Shown: positions 12,093 to 22,088 of the stretch, in pieces | Position numbering within the stretch: position 1 is the stretch's first letter | Layout of the letters: the number at the start of each line of letters is the position of its first letter | Source: Hemicordylus capensis | Taxonomy: Eukaryota; Chordata; Lepidosauria; Squamata; Cordylidae | DNA: 64,000 bases | Direction of reading: 5' to 3' | Assembly: GCF_027244095.1 (NCBI RefSeq) | Contig: NC_069657.1 | Span: 150,470,857-150,534,856 of the forward strand | Notes under the pieces: generated by a model | What the model saw: the letters and a program-made list of their open reading frames with translations, nothing else | The model's database searches: none | Told to the model about the DNA's origin: nothing | Program-made: the position numbers and the translations under genes

Positions 12093-12311
12093 GTGTATAG
12101 AGCTAAGCATATAATCAGAGTCTACAGAAAAAAATCAGGGTCACCGCCCATAGGACACCTGAAAGGTCCAGTCAAGGACAATCGCAGAAACCCAGATGTT
12201 GAGAATTATTTTGCAGCAAACAACGTGTACAGATATGATGAAGGAACTCAAAACACACCAGTTAGACAAAATCAATTTGATGCAACAGTGGCAGAATCCA
12301 TTAGTGATTAA
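12093..12311 (+). CDS. Unrecognised 72-codon open frame
   Basis: I do not recognise this frame. The predicted peptide is polar, rich in Asn, Asp, Gln and Arg, with no membrane segment or signal peptide. A possible splice acceptor (GAGTCTACAG) precedes the central part, and the frame ends in TAA. It lies 280 bp beyond the GPBAR1 stop codon on the opposite strand, the place where AAMP ends in mammals, but it bears no resemblance to the WD40 protein AAMP. It may be a chance frame, an exon of an unknown gene or repeat-derived sequence. Confidence 0.2.
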   Translation: MYRAKHIIRVYRKKSGSPPIGHLKGPVKDNRRNPDVENYFAANNVYRYDEGTQNTPVRQNQFDATVAESISD

Positions 12312-12593
12312 CCCAGCTACACAGAGGCAATGTTTAATAATAGGAAATAGCAATGTTTAATCATGGAAAATTCACAGTCTAATCAGAGAGCATCAAAGAG
12401 TGGGCAAGAAATTAGACTATCTTCAGGCCAGTGAGAATTAGGAAGAAAGTGACTGGTTAGCCCTTATGTGTTTTTGATAATTGCACATACTCCTCTCAGA
12501 GGTCTACCTTAAACTACTGAAAACCAAGCACATCCTGGCTTGGCTTGCTGCTGCTGCTGCTGCTGCTGCTTTGATATCTGTCTTGAGAAGGTC

Positions 12594-13622
12594 TCAGCCT
12601 AGTTCCACATTTAGGTCTTCCTCTGGGGTAAAAAGATCAGTATTTGGCAAGCTGGTTTGCTGCTGCTGCTGCTTACAGCCCTGTCCTTGGCAGCAGCCCC
12701 CACAGACTTTGGTGACTTTGTCCCTCCAGAATTGGGTGTACTGGTGATTGCTAAGGCTGAGGATGATGGGAACTGCAGCTGCAGGGCCAGTGCCTAGACA
12801 GGTGACAATTGTGAGAAAGAGTGGACTGGGACTGATATTTTGACTTATAGCTAGCACTGATACATTCAGGCAAGCAATATATGGCACCCAGCAGACCAAG
12901 AAGATGAGGGATACACTGGCAATACCCTTAGCATTCCGTAGTTCCAGCTGCTGCTGTAGCTCTGAAGGGGCCTGGCTTTGATTTACTGAATGAAGGAGTT
13001 TTCTAATGTTCCTTAGCTGCCTCCGGGCCACAATCAGCACCCGGGTGCACATAAAGGCCATAGCAAAGATGGCTGGAATAAGGAGCCCATAGGTCTCTAC
13101 GTAAAGGTAAGAGGTGGGGAAGACAAGTTGGAGGGAGCAGTTCCCATCGGGTTTCAACTCGCTCAAAGCCATTGGGAGGCAGGCAAAGACCAAAGGAGCA
13201 GTCCAGGCCAGGAAGATGTAGAGAGCAGCCCAACGGTGCACCCAGAAATTGTGGTAGTGCAGTGGGTAGATGATGCACACGTACTTGGCATAATGCATCA
13301 ACAGAAGGTTGGCTAAGAAAGAGAGGAAGATGAAGTTCGGTGCCACAGAACTTGTGAAGCAAGCGTGGTAGGCCCAGTTCTTCTTAAGGAGGAGCAGCTG
13401 AGGGACTGATGGAAGGACTAACCCAGCAAGAAGATCAGCAACAAGTAGACTCAGGAAGAACCAGGTGGTGGAACCATGGAGCTTTCGGTTGAAGAGGATC
13501 CCAAGGATGATGAAAATGTTGGCCAAAACAATGAAGACTGCTAGGGGCCATGCGAGCCACAATATGATATGCTCCTGGGTCCTAATGTCCTCTTTCGATA
13601 CATCTGCTGAAGACATATTCAT
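12594..13622 (-). CDS. GPBAR1: G protein-coupled bile acid receptor 1 (TGR5)
   Basis: A single-exon class A GPCR of 342 residues (human 330) that couples bile acids to Gs/cAMP at the plasma membrane. Family assignment rests on blocks shared with human GPBAR1: APNF-FLS-LANLLL in TM3, YLY-E-YGLL-PA in TM5 and CW-PY in TM6. Seven hydrophobic segments are visible from about residue 18 to 292. The ECL disulfide cysteines (C88, C162) are present. Positions matching human bile-acid contacts Asn93, Glu169 and Tyr240 are kept as N96, E176 and Y248, while the Tyr89 position is Ser. The Glu-Arg-Tyr motif ending TM3 is Ala-Lys-Tyr (112-114), which is unusual. The C-tail has a Cys-rich patch (307-316) and five glutamines. 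The first ATG is used; a second lies two codons on. ARPC2 lies upstream on the same strand, as in mammals, but with a keratin pair between. A possible 5' untranslated exon ends at a GAG/GTGAGC donor near 14178. Confidence 0.92.
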   Translation of the reverse strand: MNMSSADVSKEDIRTQEHIILWLAWPLAVFIVLANIFIILGILFNRKLHGSTTWFFLSLLVADLLAGLVLPSVPQLLLLKKNWAYHACFTSSVAPNFIFLSFLANLLLMHYAKYVCIIYPLHYHNFWVHRWAALYIFLAWTAPLVFACLPMALSELKPDGNCSLQLVFPTSYLYVETYGLLIPAIFAMAFMCTRVLIVARRQLRNIRKLLHSVNQSQAPSELQQQLELRNAKGIASVSLIFLVCWVPYIACLNVSVLAISQNISPSPLFLTIVTCLGTGPAAAVPIILSLSNHQYTQFWRDKVTKVCGGCCQGQGCKQQQQQTSLPNTDLFTPEEDLNVELG

Positions 13623-15460
13623 CCTTTGTGCTTTCTGACATGGAATTCCTAATGGAAATGAGAAAATGTCCAGCTTTATTGTTCAACAAATACCAGGGGA
13701 TGGAGGCAGAGATTTCATGCAGGGCTCTGCAATCACACTTCCTTTCTTGTGGTTATAACTGATGCGAAGATTTCACTGACAGAGTTCTATTTATTAAAAC
13801 ACTTATTTCATGTATTTATTTAAACAATTGCTGTTCAGGAGTCCAGCCCACCCCAACTGAAGAAAACAGAGTAACCACAATGTAGCAGAACTATTAATTA
13901 GAGCATTTTTCACAGTGAAACAGCATCTATGAAAATACAAAGTTGTTGCAGGGCCAGTATGATAAATACATATAAAAGATACTGGGAATCTCTTAACTGG
14001 TGATAAATAAAATTACAACACAAATGTCTAACAGACCCTCCCTTCACCAACTCCCTAATCTTATCTGACACAGGAGATAGGGACACTTTGCATCTCACCA
14101 CCCAGAAGGGAGGATATTGGAAGACTCTTTGAACTAAGGACAAGTGTGATACCCACAGTCGCCTGGGCCCAGCTCACCTCCTCCATCATGGCTTTAAAGC
14201 TGGAGGGCAAAAGCCTGGCCAGTGTTCGCCCTTTTCCATCTGTAAATGTGTGTTGCAGGGAAGAAGCTGTAGAAATTAACGTTCTCTCGGCCAAGGACCT
14301 GTGGTAAAACTCAGTGCTAGTCAGTTAGTGAATGCTTTTGTATTTTCTTTTGAATTCCTGTGTGCCTTTCTTTACTTCCAGCTTCAACCTACTTCCCCCC
14401 ACCCCCCCGCCCCATTCCTTATTCTGTGTGCAACCCTTGATTCTTAATAAATTTCATATACTTAATGGCTTCGGTCTGAATTATCAGGTTCTGGAGGGTT
14501 ACTTGCAAAACTCTTCCCCATGTGCCTCATAAGGTCATTCGCTACTGTTGAGTTGTTTTCAGAATAATATCTTGTTGTCTAGAGCTGGGTTTTGTGGACT
14601 CTGGCTGTGTACAGTGCCTTTAAGTCCCAAGCTGGACAGTTCTAGGTTGTTGAAGCCGTGTCTAAACCTGGTCAGTGGCTTTAGATCAGTCTTCAGGTGG
14701 TGGCAGCCTACCTTGAAGGAGCGGCTTGCTCCTAGATCGGATCAGACTAGAGCAATCTCTCTACTGAGGGTAGATCTCAGGAAAGCATCGTGTTACCCCC
14801 GTTTCGTCACAATTGGTGGCAGCGGTGAGAAAACCTATCACAACCAGCAATGTTGCTTCAAGGTTTGTGGTAGAGTCCATCAAATAGGGAAAAAATATTT
14901 CAAGAGGTAGCATGTCTGATCATACATGCCAGCACAGTATATGCTTTAATCATGACTGTTTGTAACAGAGAATAACCAGAAATTACACATCCATATCCTA
15001 ATAGGGTGAAAAAATAATCAGCAGGTGTGATAACTTCTTCAAGTCATTCACAGGAGGACCCTGGGTCTGTCTCAAAAGGTATTTAGTGAAGATTTGGAGG
15101 CACTGAAGTATTCTGTATCTTCTTAGTTAAGGCAGGCAACACAAAACACAGTGATTATGGTTGAAAATCAGATGCTTTCATAATTAAAGATTGTTATTTT
15201 AAAATCCTCTGATTGGGTTAACCCAGTAGACCAGGCTGCCAAGGAAGGGGAAGTGTATAGAAAATATGCAGGACAACATCCAGACTAGTTAGTATAACTA
15301 GCACCATTGAAATCAATAAGACAAGTTAGTCATGATTAATATTAATTTCAATGGAACTCGGTCATGATTAGCTTAGCCTGAATGTTGCCCACAGGATCTG
15401 TGCGTATCACATCTGAGAAAACTTTCCAAAAAGTTACTTCTGCCCAAAGCATGGTCTGCT
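13623..15460. other. Upstream region of GPBAR1 and intergenic DNA
   Basis: No coding exon recognised. The segment 14178-14294, read on the minus strand, ends at a good splice donor and could be a leader exon of GPBAR1; this is inference. The remainder is AT-rich without clear repeats. Confidence 0.35.
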
Positions 15461-16062
15461 CTTTGACTGAGGAGATGAACCATTTCCTGACTGAGCAATG
15501 CAACAGCAGTCCTTATCTGCAGGGGACTTCTTGACCTGGGTTAGAAAATGAATAAGATGACTTTGCTCATGGAGACCTGACCCTGCTGAGGTCTTTTGTG
15601 AACACTGTAGTCCCTCAGATCTCCTTCCAAATATCCAGCTGCTGCTTTCTGGATATACTTTCTGAATATCCAGCTGCTGAATATCCAGATGCTGTGACCT
15701 TTTTAGCTGGGCCACCCATCCTTCTCCCTTGAGAAGTCCATAATGCTGGGGAAAGTGAAGGAAAGAGAAGAGGACGACCAGCAGCAAGGTGGATGGACTC
15801 GATCATGAACAGCAATGCATGCACCACTGAGAGACCTTAAAGGCCAAGTTGAAGACAGATCATCCTGGAGAGAATCTACCTATGTGGTCGCTCAGAGTCA
15901 ACACTGACTTGACAGCACTCACTCACTCAATCAATCAATCACCCATCCTACTACAAATTAACAGAGCCTGTCCAGATAGTTAGGGCTCTACAAGCCGAAT
16001 TGTTTGCTCTTTGACTGAGGAGATGAAACCATTTCCCGACTGAGCAATGCAACAGCAGGCTA
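15461..16062. repeat. 52-bp direct duplication flanking a BovB end
   Basis: The sequences at about 15461-15513 and 16009-16062 are nearly identical (GCTCTTTGACTGAGGAGATG onward to GCAATGCAACAGCAG). They lie about 548 bp apart and enclose a BovB LINE 3' end. Their flanks differ, so this is a short local duplication. Confidence 0.75.
15735..15955 (+). mobile_element. BovB (RTE) LINE 3' end
   Basis: Shows the conserved 3' region of BovB: GAAGAGGACGACCAGCAGCA, GGTGGATGGACTCGATC, CACCACTGAGAGACCTTAAA, GGCCAAGTTGAAGACAGATC, then a TGTGGTCGCTCAGAGTCAAC block and a (CAAT)n tail. BovB is abundant in squamates and known for horizontal transfer. Only the last 220 bp are present. Confidence 0.85.
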
Positions 16063-17503
16063 GTTGCTAGCCAGCAAATGGGAAAACAACTGAGGAGGGA
16101 GAACTCGGCTAAGTCCAATTGAGTAATATGTGCAGTATCACCTAGGGCTGCAGATGCTTTACAGGCAAGAGCCTCTAAAATGACTAAGAATGTTATTTTA
16201 ACAAGCTCATAAAGAAGAGGCAGCAGGCTCTTAGAGGGCAACTCTTACCATCTGGATGTGTATAACAAGAGTCAATTAAGCTATTATAGTGACATAATTT
16301 CCAGCAGCAATCATCTCTGTTGAGGCCCTGTAGTCTTGATTGAGAGGGTGAAAATAAAATGGAACATGAAAAGCAGGGCCCATTGTCAGAGGCAATTCAA
16401 GGGATTTAAGAGCAGTCTCTGCTCTTAAGCAGCATGAGAGAAGTATTAGGTATTTCAACCCTTCTAGAGACAGCCTGTTTCGGTGTCTTCCTGTCATGCT
16501 TAAAGCCCTGCTCTAATAGCTGAGAGGACCGTTTTGTTCTGCATTGAAAAGGGAAGCTCACTACACTTTGGTACTTGGGTAGGTTTACTTCTAAAGTGTG
16601 AAAGATATGAATGTCCCTGCTTCAGAGGAGCCCACCCTTTGGGTCTCTACAGGAGTCTCTTTTGAGCATGCTTCCTGACAGGAAAAGTTGAGCCCAGTCC
16701 AGTCACTTGTGTAGAGACTTAATGGGCAGCCTCTGTGGAAGGGTGCTTTGGGTTCACCAGTACCCTTTAAGCAGGGCCCCAGGATCTGGTTTGAGGGCAC
16801 ATGATACAGCCACCTTTCAGACACTAAGTAGGTCTAGGTCTTGTCAGTTCGTGGATGGGTGACCAGCTGGGAAGCTCATTTACATCACCTGAGTTTCAGA
16901 AGCAGATTGTGAGCCCGTTTGGGACAGAGATCCATCCTGTTTACTCTTTTGCAATGTATGCTGTTCTAAGAGCAATAGCTTTAAAATGGTATATGTGGAG
17001 AAAGGCTTTTGCTCAGCCCCAAACATCAGAACGTTCATTTGCTACAACCATGCTTCAAGGCTTTAGAGTCGAAGATCCACCTTTTTGCAACTAAGACTGC
17101 CAGTGCCAGCCTCTTGGCTTAATAATATCCAAGCCAGAATGTAAGTAGATTACTTCATGCCTTTTTGAACATTTTCTTTCCATTTTAATTGCCTGTAAAT
17201 TGTTCCTTCAATTTTTACATAATAAACTAGACTTTTAACTTGTTTTTACCATAACTCTGGTCTGTGCTGGGTTTTTACTACATTAACGTCCTACCCACAC
17301 AGCTTGGGCAATTGCTACTAATGCACTGGATTTGGAGTGGAGTGGGTGGTCCCCTTTTTATAGCAAGGGAGATGTCTCTATTAACACACTTGACCATCCC
17401 TTGTGTGCTTTTGGGGTTCAGGCTGTGGTTTCAAGTACCCAGCCTACCAGGAAAGTCTGATGGTGGTGGCACTGAAAACTTTTTCGGAAGAATCTAGGAA
17501 TCT
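16063..17503. other. Intergenic stretch with a small LINE 3' remnant
   Basis: Around 16850-16990, phrases such as GATTGTGAGCCCGTTTGGGA and CAGAGATCCATCCTG match the sense 3' UTR of the L2-like LINE. Nothing else recognised. Confidence 0.4.
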
Positions 17504-17795
17504 AGGAACATAGGAAGCTGCCATATACTGAGTCAGACCATTGGTCTATCTAGCTCTGTATTGTCTTCACAGACTGGCAGCGGCTTCTCCAAGGTTGCAG
17601 GCAGGAATCTCTCTCAGCCCTATCTTGGAGAAGCCAGGGAGGGAACCTGAAACCTTCTGCTCTTCCCAGAGCGGCTTCATCCCCTGAGGGGAATATCTTA
17701 CAGTGCTCACACATCAAGTCTCCCATTCATATGCAACCAGTGTGGACCCTGCTTAGCTAAGGGGACAAATCATGCTTGCTACCACAAGACCAGCT
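17504..17795 (-). repeat. 5S rRNA-headed composite SINE, antisense
   Basis: Read on the minus strand, the head (GCTGGTCTTGTGGTAGCAAG) is followed by TTAGCTAAGCAGGGT and TGAATGGGAGAC, which match 5S rRNA internal promoter boxes (AGCTAAGCAGGGT and GGATGGGAGAC). The body then reads GCCGCTCTGGGAAGAGC and CCTGCCTGCAACCTTGGAG, and the tail is CTCAGTATATGGCAGCTTCC. Other copies: 18679-18975, 31358-31650, 54753-55067 and 60940-61243 (antisense), 60094-60274 (partial) and 60284-60592 (sense). Confidence 0.8.
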
Positions 17796-18118
17796 GGGAG
17801 TGCAGAGGCTGGAAATCTAAGCAAAGGTCTTGCATGCCTGGGCCTTCTTCACAGTATATATTATAAATAAATAATAGTGGCCAACATCCAGCTCAACACT
17901 GCATCTCTGCGACGCTGTGCTGCACTGCACCCTTCAAAAGCAATGTCAGGGCTGCGCAAACATGACAGTTGTGCAAATGGCACGTCTGCAGTTTCCCCAT
18001 TCAGAACAATGGTGAAATTTGTGAAAGCGCTCCTTTTACCCTGTTTGTGCAAGCCTGACATTGCCTATAAAGAGCACAGGAGCCCCACAGCACAGTGTTT
18101 CAGCGACCTAATGTTATT

Positions 18119-18400
18119 TTAATTAATTAATTAATTAATTAATTAATTCATTCATTCATTCATTCATTCAATTTCTATACCGCCCTTCCAAAAATGGCTC
18201 AGGACAGTTTACACAGAGAAATAATAAATAAATAAGATGGATCCCTGTCCCCAAAGGGCTCACAATCTAAAAAGAAACACAAGATAGACACCAGCAACAA
18301 TCACTGGAGGTACTGTGCAGGGGGTGGATAGGGCCACCTATCGTGGCCACCTATGTTGGCCACAGATAGGGCCACCTATGTTGCACTGGGTGTTGCCTAA
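18119..18400 (-). mobile_element. L2-like LINE 3' UTR fragment, antisense
   Basis: Begins with (AATT)n and (CATT)n tracts, then TCTATACCGCCCTTCC, AAAATGGCTCAGG and the block GGCTCACAATCTAAAAAG. The same block occurs at 36470-36665. Confidence 0.7.
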
Positions 18401-18483
18401 TAATAACAATAAATATTCAAAAATAAGCCCCAGTGTTCAGTGGGCCTTAGCCCCTTGTAAGTATGGTTAGGATTACTGCCTTA

Positions 18484-19645
18484 ATGTATTCATGGATCCA
18501 GATAAGATGAAGGTACTTATTGTGTGGGGTCAGAACTCGGGTGAAGATTTTGATCTGCCGATTCTGGATGGTGTCACGCTCCCCGAGAAGGAACAGGTTT
18601 GCAGTCTGGGGATGCTTCTGAATCTGAACCTCTCCCTGGTGTCCCAAGTTGAGGCGGTGGCCGAAGGTGCTTTCTATCATAGGAACATAGGAAGCTGCCA
18701 TATACTGAGTCAGACCATTGATCTATCTAGCTCAGTATTGTCTTCATAGACTGGCAGCAGCTTCTCCAAGGTTGCAGGCAGGAGTCTCCCTCAGCCCTAT
18801 CTTGGAGACGCCAGGGAGGGAACTTGGAACCTAGATGCTCTTCCCAGAGCGGCTCCATCCCCTGAAGGGAATCTCTTACAGTGCTCACACATCAAGTATC
18901 CCATTCATATGCAGCCAGGGCAGAACCTGCTTAGCTAAGGGGACAAGTCATGCTTGTTACCACAAGACCAACTCTTCTCCCCTTAAGGATATGATACGCC
19001 AGCTGCATCCATTTCTTGAGATGAATGACCTCAGAATGGTGGTACATATGCTGGTAACCTGCAGGCTGGACTACTGCAATGCACTCAATGTGAGGCTGCC
19101 TTTAGTCAGCTGGAAACTGTAGTCCAGAAACTGCAGTTGGTACAGAATGCAGCAGCCAGGTTCGTCTCTGGGTCATCTAGGAGAGACCATATTACACATG
19201 TGTTGAAAGAGCTACACTGGCTGCCAATAAGTTTCTGGGCAAAATACAAGGTGCTGGTTATTACCTATAAAGCCCTAAACAGCTTAGGCCCTGGGTATTT
19301 AAGAGAACATCTTCTTCACCATGAGCCCCACCGCCCATTAAGATCATCTGGAGAGGTTCATCTGGCGGCTACTTGGGGACAGGCCTTCTCTGTTGCTGCC
19401 ATTGGGCTTTGGAATGTGCTCCTCGTTGAAATAAGAGCCTCCCCATCTCTGGCAACTTTTAAAAAGGCACTGAAGACATATTTTTTCACCCAGGCTTTAA
19501 ATTAGATTTATAGTTTTAATACTTTTAAAGTTGGGTTTAACTGATTTTAATGTTGATTTTAATGTTTAAAATGATTTTAATTGTAAACCGCCTAGAGATG
19601 CAAGTTTTGGGGCGGTATAGAAATGTGTTAAATAAATAATAAATA
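18484..19645 (+). mobile_element. L2-like LINE 3' half with a nested SINE
   Basis: Encodes the C-terminal part of ORF2 downstream of the reverse-transcriptase catalytic motif (phrases like NPDKMKVLIV, RLDYCNAL, HWLPI and YKALNSLGPGYL), then an A/T-rich 3' UTR ending GCGGTATAGAAATGTG(TTAAATAA)n. A 5S-headed SINE (18679-18975) interrupts the ORF after TGCTTTCTAT. The same LINE is present in longer form at 48905-50735. Confidence 0.8.
18679..18975 (-). repeat. 5S rRNA-headed SINE nested in a LINE
   Basis: Antisense copy with the same head, body and tail order as the 17504-17795 element. Because it splits a LINE reading frame that is continuous in the 48905 copy, it inserted after the LINE. Confidence 0.8.
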
Positions 19646-20540
19646 AAATACCAGCCAAAGCTTGCAAAAGGTACTTCTGGACACTCTTACCATCTGGGCC
19701 TCCAGGGACAGTGTTGTGTCCAGGAGGGCCTCCAAGTTATGAACTCCAATGCACAATGAAAAACCCAATCATGTATGGAGTGCTCCCTGATAGCTTGCAG
19801 GGACCAACATAAACCAGGGACGATATATGAATGCACACCTGCCCTTCCCATGGTGAAGGAAAGCAAATCATCTTCTGGATATCCCTGGATAGACTCATAT
19901 TTGCTGCCCCTTGAGACTGTTCTCACGCACAGCCCAAGCCAGGCTAGGGACGTCCCGTGTGGGTTAGGCTGTGCATGAGAACTGCCGAGATCTGGCCCAA
20001 TCCTGGTGGAGGAACGCTGCCAAGCCTTGCTATTAACCCTTTATGGGAGGGGATCAATAAAGACACTTCATGTGCTTTAATTGTTATACTGAAACAAATT
20101 CAAAGCTTTATCTGGAAATAATTTTTTTATTGAATACTTGGTAAATCAATAAAATATATTTTCTCACACTTCCAAGGTATAATTAATTAAAATGTAATTA
20201 CAAATTGTAACAAATATGTAAGTAATTAAAACATAATAAAACATTAATTACTACTTTGGAATTGCAGAACTTGCCTAATATTGCATTGGCATCCATTCAT
20301 TGTTACTATGGGATTTTACGAAACAATGCTGGACATCTGGACTAGCATTGCACACATTTAGCAGTGTGAGTTCCAGACTACAGCTGCACTGTTGCTTGAG
20401 GAAGGGAAGAGGCTATTTCCACCAATTCCCCCTCCCCTCTGAAGCCCACCGTGTGCCACCAAAACAGTAACTAAGGTACTGGAAGTTCCACTCCACAGTA
20501 ACTTGAATTACTGGCTTCGGTTGAGGGGATTTCATTATTC
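19646..20540. other. Intergenic stretch with a decayed DNA element
   Basis: Around 19915-20020, TGTTCTCACGCACAGCCC and GGCTGTGCATGAGAACTGCC form an inverted pair, similar in style to sequence at 27970-28325. Nothing coding was recognised. Confidence 0.35.
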
Positions 20541-20689
20541 CAGGATTCTCCATCTTGGGTCCCCAGATGTTGGACAACATCTCCCACCATCCCCAGCCTC
20601 AATGCCTTTGTAAATGGGGATGGTGGGAGTGGAAGTCCAACAACAGCTGGGGACCCAAGTTGGTTGGAGAATCCCTGAAATAATGCAAC
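20541..20689. mobile_element. Palindromic hAT-type MITE
   Basis: Ends CAGGATTCTCCATCTTGGGT and ACCCAAGTTGGTTGGAGAAT are imperfect inverted repeats with GTCCCCAGATGTTGGAC inside. It is related to the better-preserved element at 21943-22080. No convincing 8-bp target duplication was seen. Confidence 0.6.
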
Positions 20690-21942
20690 CCAGGGAAAGC
20701 TGGCATTCATTCCATCCCTATCCTACCCTCCTGACAAGAACTAAAGACCCAGGAATTAGGCATTAAATAACCATGCAAAGGTTAGCAGAGGCAGACCTCC
20801 TGTGGGTACCAGCACTTACTGTGTCTAGCACTGTTGTGAGAGCAGGCACTTGTCAGCTGCTTGTTGGCTGCCCCATCATCAGCTGCTGTAGAATAGCGCC
20901 TGGTCGTTGCCCATCACGGAGGAAAGGAACCCTAGCAGCCAGCTGGTTTAGGTGCCTCCAAGGCAAAAGGCGGGCAGCAGCACACCACCCCCGTTGAAGA
21001 AGAACGGGGGTGGGTGGGGGGAGAGACTCTCCGGGTGGCCGGTGTCCAGTGAGAGAGCGTCTCCTTCCTCAGCACTGTACAGTCACACCCCTTGAGAGCC
21101 CAAGTCCAGCCCTTTTGAGCTCCGTTTCCTCGGGGGCTCAGCTGCCTCCCAGTGGTCTTGGGCTATGGCAGGCGAGATCCTGCAGCACTGCGCCCTATGC
21201 CAAGGCTTGAGTGCACCCCCTGCATGAAGCAGACTCTATAAAGAACAGTGTTTCCTGTTATAGTTCCTCATTTTTAGCAAGTGTTTCAATTGTCCCACAG
21301 TTTCAAACGTGGCTGCTGCCCCCCTGTGATGTGTTGACAGAACTGCAGCCACGCTCTGGGCTAGGCCCTAGGACTAGGAGTGGCCACTTCTTTATTCTCT
21401 GGTGCGGGCAGGGCGGGCTGTATTTTTAGACATTGGTCCAGGGCTCAGGTGTATTTTGCCACATAACTCAGCCCCTCACAGGTGATTCAGTTCTCTGAGA
21501 AAGTCCCATATACGACAGAAGAACAAGCTTTGTTTGTGCCAGGAGAGACCTCTTGGCCCAGTGGGCTTATCTGATAATGCAGTAGTTAGCAATACAACAG
21601 CAAGCATTGGGAAGGTTTTCTCCATCAAACAGGGCTTGGGGTTATGGAAATGGTGTTTTCGTAAGGGCTTGGGATTCCTGTGCTCAGTTTCCAGCTCTGA
21701 AAAGGGTATGGTTTCTTGTAGTTTAGTATGGCTCTGAGGAACAAGGAATTCTGGATGCTTTTGAGATAATTAGAGTTGGAAAGGGCCACCAAGTAATCTG
21801 CTCCATTCTCCCACTCAAAGGCAAGACCACCCACCCCTCCCTTCCCCCTTCTTCACTTCCCTACATTAACCACAAGTAGAGACCCAGATTACTCAAGCAG
21901 ATAAGCCAACCCATCCAGGACAGAGCATCAAAACTGTTAGGG
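20690..21942. other. Intergenic stretch, nothing recognised
   Basis: A GC-rich part lies at 20940-21200, without exon structure. No gene or repeat family was identified. Confidence 0.35.
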
Positions 21943-22080
21943 CAGGGATTCTCAACGTGTGGGTCCCCAGATGTAATTGGACTTCAACTCTCATAATTCC
22001 CAACCAAAGGCCACTGGGGGTAGGGATTATGGGAGTTGAAGTCCAAGAACATCTGGGGACCCACACGTTGAGAATCCCTG
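21943..22080. mobile_element. Perfectly bounded palindromic hAT MITE
   Basis: The 138-bp element starts CAGGGATTCTCAACGTGTGG and ends with its near-exact inverse. It is flanked on both sides by TGTTAGGG, a perfect 8-bp target duplication (21935-21942 and 22081-22088), as hAT transposition produces. It has no coding capacity. Confidence 0.9.
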
Positions 22081-22088
22081 TGTTAGGG

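Noticed and set aside
12481-12747. Plus-strand frame with an alanine run
   Set aside because: It is the opposite-strand shadow of a CAG/CTG repeat and of the 3' end of GPBAR1.
19137-19505. 122-codon frame that looks protein-coding
   Set aside because: It is the C-terminal part of LINE ORF2, not a host gene.
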